A DNA stretch of 64,000 nucleotides from Microplitis mediator (taxonomy: Eukaryota > Arthropoda > Insecta > Hymenoptera > Braconidae). The stretch is taken from NCBI RefSeq assembly GCF_029852145.1, contig NC_079971.1, positions 14,365,697-14,429,696 on the forward strand, given 5' to 3'. Below are positions 1 through 9,960 of the stretch, one piece after another (positions within the stretch are counted from its first letter, which is position 1; the number at the start of each line of letters is the position of its first letter). Under the pieces are notes generated by a model. It saw nothing but the letters and a program-made list of their open reading frames with translations, had not been told where the DNA came from and searched no databases. Made by a program: the position numbers and the translations under genes.

Positions 1-537
1 TCTGTCGTTTGGTATTTTGAAATGATTATATGAATTGATTAATTCTAAATATAAATTCGTATAGATATACGTCCGCTTTGCGGTAATTCATAAGTTACTC
101 AAGAGGTAACTGCCTAAGTCAAAATTTGTAATGGTAACGAGGTAAAAACCTCCCGACTTAAGTCAGTTAGCATTATTAATGTTTATATATATTTATAATA
201 ATCAAAGTAATTAAACATTAATTTAGGTTTGTAAACCTTCTTTGGGTTATCTGATACTACTGTTCTGAGTAATTTTTAAGTAATATATTAACAAATATAA
301 ATTTTCCTGATAATAACAGATATCAAAGAATTTAAAGATTAATTTGTTGTCTTCACGACAATCTTTTTAGATTACTAAAATAATTTATTAACTCTTAGGC
401 TTCTGCCCATTGATAGATCTAGTGAGACTGGTTCAATTTGGTTTTGGTTGATGGAATTTGAATTTGAACTTTGAACTGCTGTTCGTCCTTGGATAACCTT
501 TGGACTGGTTCTGTAGTGGTTTGGCGATATTTTCCGG
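1..537. other. AT-rich stretch, no gene seen
   Basis: I see no coding region, LTR end or structured repeat that I can name here. If the ORF series at 538-2036 is the 3' end of a minus-strand retroelement, this is where its 3' LTR could lie. However, nothing here matches the LTR at 6259-6833, so the partner LTR is either absent or beyond the window edge. Confidence 0.5.
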
Positions 538-2036
538 CTACTGATGTTGGTTGAAAATGTTTAATTTCTGTGTAATTGTATACACTTCTACGACGACAGT
601 AACTGCAAACAAGGCACACTGTGCAGCTGGATAAATAGTGCTTATAATCAGGCATCCGATAGTAACGAATCCTATGATGATGAATTCAAAATTTTGGAGG
701 TCATCTGAATTGCATCCCAGCTTGTCCTCGTGCTTGACTTCGTTGCTCGTAGTATAAGTAGACCACCCTACTGTTGTTGATAAACAGTGAGCGTCGATTA
801 TAGTGAAAAGTATACTTGTCTCAATGTGTATAAATTTGACTTTTATACACATGAAACGTTTAGCTGCCCCAACACCATCTGCAGGATTGAAAATTTTCTT
901 GACGAATATTTTACAGGTACTGTCCCGTTGTAACGCTACAGCATTCAAATGACGATTTTTCATATTATCCAAAGGCCACGCCGTCGTTGCACATCGCACT
1001 AACCAGATTAGATCAGTTCCCAAAAGTTCTATTTCTTTTTTAAATCGAGATATTATAATCTCAAAATTCCACAATTTAAGTCTTAATCTTAAATTATCTT
1101 TCATTTTTTTAATAGCTAAAGATATCAAGAATAATTCTATAGGATCTAATTGTTCGCGGTTCACAATAAAGCTGTGGTTTCGATATATTTTATTAACATA
1201 GACAATATTATTTTCCAAAAAATTATTTTTATCCTGAGGTACTTTAATTTTCTTCTTCAAGCTGTACTTTCTAAAGTTTAATATAGTAGAACAAAATTGT
1301 AAGCGTTCTTGGACGAAGATGATTGATTATATATGTATTTTAAAAACAATATGATAAAATACATATATTTTATAATGGTGGAGCATGCAAGCGTTACAAA
1401 TCCATTTATATTTTTATTGAATTTCGGTACATTCTTTGGTTGTGAGCTGTTTATTTTCGAAACAACCCACAACGGTGAATCATGTTTCGAGATCAATGAT
1501 TTATCACAAGTTTTACCATCTGGTGAATAGAGCAACTTACAAACTGGCAAATCTACAGATTCTACGCGTTCAAATTTTAAATTTTTCACGATATCAACTA
1601 CTTCAATAACTCGAATTGGCGATACCTGACTTTCCGTTCTTTCGATAATCAACTGTTCATCGACAAGGCCATTCAATAATTTGGTACCCAATTAAGCTTG
1701 AGTTGATCGTTCACAATGAGCCCCTGATATCACTGGTGCTGGTGGCTCTTTAACTAACACGTGCTGCTCTATTTCCAGCGTATTATTTTTAGTGACATTT
1801 ACTGTGCTAGGCACATTTTCAGTAAATGAACAAAATTTCATTACTGGATTCAGTTTTTCGTTTAGTTTACAATTAAATGGAACGCTTCCATGCTCAACTT
1901 TATTGTTATTTAAGACTGTCTTTCTGCGCGCAGTCTCAATTATTCTGTTAAAGTTGACGGGATTGAGTGTTTCATTTAAGAACTCCCGTCGGCCCACGTC
2001 AAAATTACCTACGGGAGTCTCTAATTTTCCGGTCAA
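538..2036 (-). pseudogene. broken ORF series of unknown identity, possibly env-like
   Basis: Three adjacent minus-strand reading segments (2036-1692, 1691-1278, 1260-538) look like one decayed coding region. The first two are in the same frame, separated by a single TAA at about 1692; the third is in another frame, so at least one frameshift is present. The last segment (about 240 codons) has a long hydrophobic stretch near its C-terminus (roughly residues 190-225), as a membrane anchor would. It lies on the same strand as the gag at 3712-5278 and downstream of it, where an insect errantivirus would carry its envelope gene. That position and the C-terminal hydrophobic segment are the only arguments for an env origin; I recognise no specific motif. 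Alternatives are an unrelated captured ORF or chance open frames. Confidence 0.3.
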
Positions 2037-2455
2037 ACGAAATTGAGGTCCACCCCCTCTAGTAGGGGTGAATCAACTGTCCGTTACCCATTTTAATTGA
2101 ATGGGCCCGTGTCTTTTTTAGCCAGTAGGCTACTTATTTGGTAATTGATCCTGGTATTACCCGGTTCGTAGGGACCAGACGAACGTTTGTCCTTGAATTT
2201 ATATATGCCAAGTGCATATAAAGGATCGGGAGTCGTGGGGCAAAATTATATATAAGTAATACACAAAAAGAAAATAGACTACAGGTATTTGCATAGCAAG
2301 CCAAAGAATAATGAGCACAAGGGGTTGTAAAAGCCATAATAATAGTATTATTATTATACTTACCTGTGAGTTGTTGATTCACTTATGCTGATAAATATAA
2401 CAGATAATTAATTAAGACAATTGTGAGCTCAGTATCACAATTGTCTAGTACAGCT

Positions 2456-3340
2456 ACAAGCAGGTATTGTAGGTGGACATCGCGGCAGGTACGCGCTTTT
2501 GCAAGCAAGTATTGCAGGATAGGTCGCGGCAGGTACGCACTTCTACAAGCAGGTATTGTAGGATAATGTCGTGGCAGGTACACGCTTCCACAAGCAGGTA
2601 TTGTGGGATAGGAGTGCAGCAGGTATGCACCTCTACAAGCAGGTATTGTAGGAAAAGGATGTAGCAGGTATACATCGCTACGGAGTTACCATCTTCTATA
2701 GGCAGGTACTATAGGCTAGGATGAAGATACAGCAGGTATGCACCTTTATGGGGTTGCCGTCTTCTACAGGCAGGTACACGGAGAGAAAAATATCGCCAGA
2801 TTAAGTATACGTATCGCTATTCTGGCTATACGCTGTATAGTAATCTTACTTAACGATACGCCGTATAGCCAATTCAGCTATACTGAGTATCCTCACAGTG
2901 GATCGTCAAAATGACGATCCGTATCCTTATTTTAGGCATTTTATAAATCGCTGACATGACTATTGCGCAAACTCTGTATTCAAGCATCTGGCAACCGAGA
3001 ACGATGATCCGTATAGCCAATTTAGCTACACGGATCCTCACGCTGGCGATACAGATACCTATATCAACGAAACTACATATCGTTACAAAGGCTATTCGTC
3101 GTATTGTTAAATTAAATAAACAAATACTTAACCTAACCCAAATACGTATCTTTATTTTAACGATACTATAGATTATTAAATTAATATGAGAGAATATCTA
3201 AATTAGGTATACGAATCGTTATTCTGACGATACGTCATTTGAGGATACGTTGGATAGTCATTCTGGCGATATCTTTCTCTCCGTGTACTGTAGGCTAGGA
3301 AACAGTGTAGGCAGGTTTACACGAAGGAAATCATAATAGT
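2456..3340. repeat. minisatellite, ~44-45 bp unit, split by a MITE
   Basis: Units starting with an ACAAGCAGGTATTGTAGG-like block begin at about 2456, 2501, 2545, 2590 and 2635 (spacing 45, 44, 45, 45). Two longer units start at about 2698 and 2766. Each unit contains the core GCAGGTA twice. The last unit is cut at 2776 and resumes after 3287 (CTGTAGGCTAGGA), the MITE at 2777-3285 having inserted into it. Open frames across the array on both strands are by-products of the repeat. Confidence 0.85.
2777..3285. mobile_element. MITE with 24-bp TIRs and TA duplication
   Basis: The ends are CACGGAGAGAAA followed by ATATCGCCAGA on the left and their reverse complement on the right, with about one mismatch over 24 bp. 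TA flanks both ends (2775-2776 and 3286-3287), as for Tc1/mariner-type transposition. Removing the element and one TA restores a sequence matching the neighbouring minisatellite unit, so the boundaries are well supported. There is no transposase. The 509-bp interior is full of short direct and inverted copies of a CGATACG/TATAGCC theme. It is a non-autonomous element; the superfamily is inferred from the TA duplication only. Confidence 0.85.
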
Positions 3341-3711
3341 TTATGATTATTATCTAAGGGAGTTCTTAGATGGTACCGGATACTTAGTCGTAAACAGGTG
3401 ATTAAAAGTTAAAAGAACGAGGTTAAAATATAAAACTGTATTTATTATAAATTCATAGTGAAAGTGAAAGTAAGAGACTGATATATATGAAGCTATGAAT
3501 AATCGGCGCGCAGGCTTTTTTATAGATTCACGTCGGTGCTTACGCGCTGACGTGGTGCGCATCCCTTCCATTTAAAACACAAATGGAGAGGGATTATGAA
3601 ATAATAATAATAATCGATCAATATGTCGACAGGTAAATCAGATAACATATGGTACATGGACTCGGTAACCGTCTATTATCATGGTATGATAATGAGGTGT
3701 CGTCAACCTCG

Positions 3712-5278
3712 TTACACCGGTAACGAAATAAATTTTCGTACCGGTTTATCAAATGCAAAATTATTCATCCCAGACGATCTGGGACTTATGAAACGTTCGT
3801 TAATAAGATCCGAATATTTATTACAACCGTCTGCCGGGCTTTGAACTTGTTTCGGACTCCCATGGGACCCGTTGTCGTTCTTCCCCGGGAGTTCAAAGTT
3901 TCCCGTCGGCCCATAACGCGTTTGTACAAGCGTTGCAAATTTAAAACAGTTCGCCAAACTGTGATTTAATTTACCGCAGCACGGGCACTCCTCCCGATTT
4001 TTCTTGGGTTTTCTATCGTTACGGCGAGGTTGGTTTTTATTACCGTCATTCTGGTTTCTCCGGTCAACATCATTGTATTTATTATTTTTATTAAATTTAT
4101 TATTATTTTCGTTACCTACTACCTTTTTCTGCAAGAAATCTCTTTCAAAATGACTGCGTTCATTACAAAAATTACAGCGGAGCTCTTTATTATGATCCGC
4201 CTGGCGCTCTTGCCTAGATGGCTTAGACCTATTAGGTTGATTACTCTGTATATAAGCTACAGAGACCTCGTCCGGTATTTGAAAGCACTTTGCATTGTCT
4301 TCGTGATTTTTGAATGCGGCTATCGACGACGCGTATGTTTGCTCCAACGTATCGTGTGGTTTCAACAAACATTGGACCTGCAGTAGAGGCGGAATACCAT
4401 TGAGGAAAGCCGAAATCGCGTCTTTCTCAATTTTTTGTTTTTCCGCTTCAAGAAGCGTACCTCTTTCGGTTGTTTCTGGGTGCAAAATATCACGATAAAT
4501 TGACCGGGCGCGATTTACGTAAGAAACCATATTTTCCCTGGGAAGCATTAAGATGTTCTCCAGTTCTGCTTTCAACTGCTTTGCGGAGCGGTGACGATCG
4601 AAGACGGTACGAAGGAGGTTTTCGAACTCCTTCATGTTAGTGTACTCCATATTTTCGACAGTAGTCCGAGCGTCGCCTTTAAATTTTTGACGCACAAGTG
4701 TCAAAAATATAAATCCGGCGCTCGGTGCAAGCATTGAGCAAGCGCGATTGCATGGTCTTATGAAGTCGGAGATCGAGGTGCTTTTACCGTTAAAAGGAGG
4801 TACATATGACAACGCGTCTTTGGTTGTAATACTCGGGTTATTAACATGATGGTTCGACCCACTATTTCTTAGCAGAGACATATCCTCTCTGAGTTCTTTG
4901 ATCATGCTGTGTACCTTGGTCGCGGTGGACCTTTTTATGTCCTTGATCTCCGAGCTCGAACTATGCAGTAATTTTGAGTCATTTCGCAAATATTTTTCTC
5001 GAGCCGCGACCGCGTTTTCTTCGTGATTTTAATTCAAGTTCACGTTCTGCCAAAGAAATTTCTAATTTCAGTAATTTTGCTTCTTATATTCGCAATTGAG
5101 CGTCTGCTTCACTATTGTCTTGATTCTGACCGGCAAGATCACTTAATCGATCGATAAGAAGCCGTTCCTGTGCCTCAAGAACTGCCTCCCGATCATCGTG
5201 CATTCTACACTGTTCGTTAAGTTTTCCTGACAATTCGAAGAGTTCCTCTTCTGTCATAGGTTCTCTTGAATTATTCAT
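3712..5278 (-). pseudogene. gag: retroelement gag polyprotein, broken
   Basis: Gag of an LTR retroelement, which would form the particle and bind the RNA. It begins at the ATG at 5276-5278 with an acidic, probably coiled-coil N-terminus. A TAA at about 5084 and then a frameshift near 5000 break it, after which the frame is open for 425 codons to 3712. That part has a capsid-like helical region (roughly residues 65-230), a basic Asn/Lys-rich stretch and two zinc-knuckle positions. The second knuckle (C335, C338, H343, C348) is intact; the first (C272, C275, H280) has Phe in place of the last Cys. The layout resembles insect errantivirus or Ty3-type gag. It follows the LTR at 6259-6833 after a ~980-bp leader. 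No protease or RT follows; pol has been lost. Confidence 0.75.
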
Positions 5279-6240
5279 TTTGCAAAATAATTGATTACTT
5301 AAGCTTTCTCAATTATTTCAGTATTTATTAATGTAATTCATAAAATAATCAAAAAGAAAAATTATCAAAGCAATTGTAATTATAACTGAATTTTAATCAA
5401 ATTAGTTGAGGCCTAGCTCCAATAATGAGAGGTTCAGTAAAAATTAAAAACTCATTTTACTACTTTATTCACAATATAAATTTAATTGTTGTGAAAAACT
5501 AATTAACTGCTCGAAATAAAAAAGCATTAATTGCATAAAATAATTTTAAATTAGACCTGATTGCTTTAATAAATTCCGATTATTTTTTTTTTTACAATTA
5601 AGAATGCCGAAGCAAATCATTTTTAAACTAGACCGCATTAACGAATCATAGACAGTAATAATGAATAATATAAAAACAATAATGAAAAATAACCCTCCGT
5701 TAGATCAAACAAGATGCAATCCTCATTTGACATCTTATACGGTTATTGTTCTATTATTTACAGTAACACTATCCATTAATTCAGCAATGTCAAACCTTGG
5801 ATAGATCTTAGAATACATTTGTTGAGTTTAATTTTTACAACTCGATAGCGTTTTATAACAGTTTTTATACTGTAAAACATTAACAATCACGAATATATTC
5901 ACGGGCGTTTCCCGACGGCAAAAATTTATATTCATTAGTGATATCATAATCCGACGGAAAATAAAATTACTTTCATAACACACCAGTAGGTCATTTATTT
6001 ATCAATTTGAATAATAAAATACAAATAAACTTCCACGGGAAATAATTTAATCATGCAAAATCGTTCCCATTTATACGGAGTGATCGCGAGTATTTATAAT
6101 AATAATTATTTTTGTGAGAAAACATTAAACACTTTTTAATACGAAGAAAAACACTCGCGGTCACTTTCTATCAACATTTCCGTAGCAACACTTTGTATTA
6201 TTTATTATAAAACAATAAAATAAAAGAAGCATCAACAGCA
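5279..6240 (-). other. probable 5' leader of the minus-strand retroelement
   Basis: AT-rich DNA between the primer site and the gag start. I see no open frame or named motif in it. It is assigned to the element by position only. Confidence 0.45.
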
Positions 6241-6257
6241 TCCTGGTCACAGCACCA
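6241..6257 (-). promoter_or_regulatory. primer-binding-site candidate
   Basis: Read on the minus strand, TGGTGCTGTGACCAGGA starts one base after the LTR terminus. A TGG-initiated block directly after the 5' LTR is the expected position and start of a tRNA primer site. I cannot name the priming tRNA without a search. Confidence 0.55.
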
Positions 6258-6258
6258 A

Positions 6259-6833
6259 TGTTACATTCTGGCTTATCTATTAATCAGACAGAATATTTTC
6301 AATTTGACCAGGTTGACGTCGTTAGGGTGTCAATAGAACCCAGGTGCGTCAGCTGTTGACCTTCTTTTATTTTATGCAAAAAGTTTAGTGACTTACTATG
6401 GTGAGAATTATGGGCCCCATAAGTCAGCCCAAATAATCCCTTGACACGTCCTGTGGGTGCGAACAAGACGAGCTTCGAAGACTCGGTTCCTTTGTAGAGA
6501 AAAGTAATCCCAATTGGTCGATCAACCACCAGAGCACGAAGGCTCAACAACACACGAGCTCAAAAGCTCAACAGCACAAGAGCCTGAAAGCTCATCAAGA
6601 ACTTCCTCCGACTTAATTCTCGGATGACCTTCGGTGAGGTCCGCGATGACACCTCGAATCCCGCGACCGAGCTGTACCGCACATCCTGACCTCCTGCGTC
6701 ATCGGCCTCGAAGCATGAAGGTTGTTATGATAGTTGGTAAAGGAGCCCACTGCGGCGAATAAACAATTCGAGACTTAAAACAAAAGATTTCTAAAAATTT
6801 TTATTTAAATTTAATTAAAGCCAAAACGTAACA
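6259..6833 (-). mobile_element. 5' LTR of the minus-strand retroelement
   Basis: On the minus strand the segment starts TGTTACG and ends CGTAACA-like (TGTAACA), giving the TG...CA ends and short inverted termini of an LTR, 575 bp long. The primer site follows immediately. The interior contains several small perfect stem-loops, for example GAGCT-caaa-AGCTC near 6557, GAGC-ctgaaa-GCTC near 6580 and GACC-ttcggtga-GGTC near 6628. No second copy is visible in the window, so the LTR pair cannot be compared. Confidence 0.65.
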
Positions 6834-7858
6834 ATAACAAATTGTTGAATAAATAAATAAATAAATTGTTGACAAAAAAAATTTTTTTTGTCATTATATT
6901 TAGAAATGCAAATTATGATTTAAAAATAAAAACGATTCCTTAACTATTTATTGAAATAATCAAAATATGAAAGAAACCATTATAATCAAAAAGATATTCT
7001 TTTTAAGAAAAAATTTAAAGAAAAAAAATCATTGTTTGTTTACGTTGACAATATAGTGGAAAAAAATTTTTCTATAATATTTAATTAATCCATTCGTTTA
7101 TAAAAAATTTTTGAACAAATTGCATGAAAAAATTTCAATAGCAATCATAAAATGCCTAACAAGGATATCAAATCAGTAATCGCTTAAAATTCAATAAAAT
7201 AATTAATTGACATACATGATTTTAATGTTTAATTTTTTTCTTACTTCAAAAATTAATGATTAATGAAATAAAAATATTTTATAAACTTTTGTTACGTCCA
7301 GCTAAATGCTGAACGTTATATTTTATTGATATATTTTTTTTTTATATAATTAAATTTATGCGGCGACCAGATTTTATTTTCCCTTTTTTTAATAAACTTA
7401 AAGTGATAAGACATAATGTAATTTTAAAAGAATGCTTTCAAAAGATTTAGGCTTGTTTGTTTTGACGTTCGTGAAACGCTAGAACAAACACCTAAATGTA
7501 ATTTTAATGATCTCGCGAGTGATTGTAAAGGCCCAAAAGCCACCTGGAAACACTTTCCGTTGAAAAACCGAAAATATTCATCAACAAAAGTGTACGTGAA
7601 ATAAGTAAGCAGTAAATTGATTTTAGTTATAAAAAAATACAGTCTTAATCCCTTACTTTTCTTTTAAGTGCACTTTTGTCGAGACATCTCGGTATCACCA
7701 AGCAAATAGACAGATTATATTTTTATGTCGAAATAGTCATTAAAGAAATAAAAATTCAATTAATAATTTCTTCTTTTCAAAAACAAATAAAAGAATATTC
7801 AAATAAACAATTTCTCAACGTCAATTCACAGAATAATTAATAATCGAATAAATAATCT
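6834..7858. other. AT-rich DNA without recognised features
   Basis: Long A/T runs and short low-complexity tracts; no coding region or repeat boundary that I can support. Confidence 0.5.
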
Positions 7859-8258
7859 TGTAAAGTGAGCGAATGCGCAAAAAGGATCTAGATTAGGTGC
7901 GATGGAATTATAACAATTAAAAAATACACAGATTTTATCAATAAATAATTAAGTTATTTATTGACACTTTATACAGTTAAAATATGGTGAAAATTAACAT
8001 TAGATAGCGAATGCGACTAGATAGATAAGCGATAGCGAATGCGACAATAGTTAGCCACCAATTTCTCTGATCGGCCGGATGGTAGCGGGTTCTCATGCCG
8101 CCGTGGCACGGTCATGAGCAAGAAATTGTATGTGTCGGGCCCAAATAGCGAGTGACCCGGCACTATACTGACATTCAAGTCAGTAGCGAGTTTGGCTACT
8201 CCCGATCGTAGCGGAAATGCACGAAGCTTTTCAAATTGCCTAAGCTCGTGACTGAACA
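7859..8258 (-). mobile_element. solo LTR, short member of the TGTTCAG family
   Basis: On the minus strand it starts TGTTCAGTCACGAGC and ends CATTCGCTCACTTTACA, matching the ends of the LTRs at 30117-30858 and 49835-50587. It is about 350 bp shorter, the middle being deleted. ATCT lies directly on both sides (7855-7858 and 8259-8262), consistent with a target duplication. The open frame inside it is a shadow of LTR sequence, seen in all three copies. Confidence 0.8.
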
Positions 8259-9121
8259 ATCTCTAAACATCTCTAAACGTAATACTTTAAAAACAAATAA
8301 AAAAATATTAATGAACAATTTATCAACTTCAATTAAAAGAATAATTAAAAATTCAATAAATAATTCCTAAACGTTTTAAATCATTCCTATAAAAAAATTA
8401 TGAGTAATTTAAAATTTAAAATAGTAAATATAATTTTCGAATATTGTAAATTAGAGTCGGCTGACTAGCCACCTAATAATAATGTTAATAACACCGGCAC
8501 ACAAAAAAAAATAAATTCTCTGTACTTTTGACGGGACCGATTTATTCCCATGTATTTTGACCCGCTGAATCCGAATCCGAGGTCCGTTTAACCCGTACAC
8601 CCTCAGATTTTTAGAAAACTTTAAAAAACCTCAAAAATACACAAAAATCGACCGTTTTTTTAATTTATAAATTTTTTTAACCCTAACTAAGCATGATTTT
8701 TATGTATTTCGGTCCTCCACGTACTAACCTGAAGTTTATTTAAAACATTAGCCATTTAAAGTCTGAGTAAATTCCAGATAACCCCAAAAAATTGCAAAAA
8801 AGCAAAAAAATTCTTAGTATTGTGATGAAAAAAATTTTATAGGGCTAAATAAATAATTATTTTCATGTATGTTTATCTGTCACATATAATTCTCGAACAT
8901 CCATGGCTCAGACATCTCTAAAATTTTAAATAAATGGCAAAAATTCCCAAAAAATCGAAAAAACTAAAATTTGGTATAACAAAAATCAATTTTTAAATCA
9001 AAATAAATAAAAGAAATCATATTGTTCGATCTGTGATGTATAAATAAAAAATATTTTGGCCTAAAACATAAAAAAATTTTAATATGCTTCAAAAAATCTT
9101 TATAGAAACGTTATTTCAATA
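8259..9121. other. AT-rich DNA without recognised features
   Basis: Only A/T-rich low-complexity sequence is seen, with no coding signal. Confidence 0.45.
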
Positions 9122-9520
9122 TTAATTCGTTCTCCGCTTATATCTAACCCTTTTGTCCTCAAATGTCCTACATAAAGGGTTTCTCTTTCGTTTCCTCATT
9201 TCTTCAGGTAGATCTCTCTGTAGTGTCCAATAGTGATCTGCCATCATATTGACATCCCACTTACCTTGATAACGTTTTTCCATTACACTGATGTCCTGAT
9301 GGAATCTTTCACCTTGCTCTTCACTATAGTCACCAAGATTTTCAGGAAAGTGTGAAAGGTGAGAATGTAAATAGTACAATTTGGAATTCAGTAAGCAACC
9401 CGAAGTATCATAGGTGTATATCAACTGTTCAACTAAATTTACGTAATTCTCACTTTTCGTATATCCTAAAAAGTTCTGGGATACTTCTTTAAAGCTTGCC
9501 GAGAAAAAATTTTTCGTCAA
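9122..9520 (-). pseudogene. C-terminal fragment of a multi-copy arthropod protein
   Basis: The frame encodes 132 residues with the block NLGDYSEEQGERFHQDI and then MEKRYQGKWDVNMMADHYW, ending in an Arg/Lys-rich tail and a stop. I recognise this block from uncharacterised multi-copy proteins predicted in many arthropod and some other invertebrate genomes, where it lies near the C-terminus of a longer protein. Function is unknown. Here the N-terminal part is missing and no upstream exon or splice site is evident, so this is probably a truncated, possibly transposon-borne copy. The first Met may be fortuitous. The reading frame is intact and unusually GC-balanced for its surroundings, so a functional 3' exon is not excluded. 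Confidence 0.55.
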
Positions 9521-9714
9521 TTTTCAGGCAAATTTTTACATCAATTTGTTGTTACTTTGACTTGAAAAATACTAAACTATTTTTTTACCCTTAAATTGTA
9601 GACAATTTTATGTATGAATTTGGGTACCTTCTGAAATGGTAGGAACTAACATTACCTACTTTTTTTTTATAGTAAAAATTTAGCTTTGAATTAAGGAAAA
9701 ATCGACCGCAAATT

Positions 9715-9960
9715 TTTCTTTCTAACTTCTGCTGTCAAATTGTCGGAAAATTCGAGCAGCAAATTTCAGACAATTTCAATGTCAGTTACGGTTAAGTTGA
9801 CAGTAAATTGTCTGTAACTTTAATTCAATTTGACTACAAAAGTTACTGTCAGACAATCACATTAAGTTGATTTTTCCAACTTTTGCTTTCAAATTGTCGG
9901 TGTCTTTGGGCAGCAAATTTCAATAATTTCGTTTGTTAGATTACTGTCAATTTCAAGCTA
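9715..9960. repeat. imperfect tandem duplication, ~155 bp
   Basis: Two similar blocks, starting near 9718 and 9873, share the phrases CAAATTGTCGG and GCAGCAAATTTCA in the same order and spacing. Shorter variants of AAATTGTC recur nearby. Confidence 0.5.

Noticed and set aside
2383..2675. Open frames through the 45-bp minisatellite
   Set aside because: The repeat length is a multiple of three in several units, which produces periodic frames on both strands without further support.
2456..2781. CRISPR-like spaced repeats
   Set aside because: The units are contiguous and degenerate, with no constant repeat alternating with unique spacers, and the DNA is eukaryotic.
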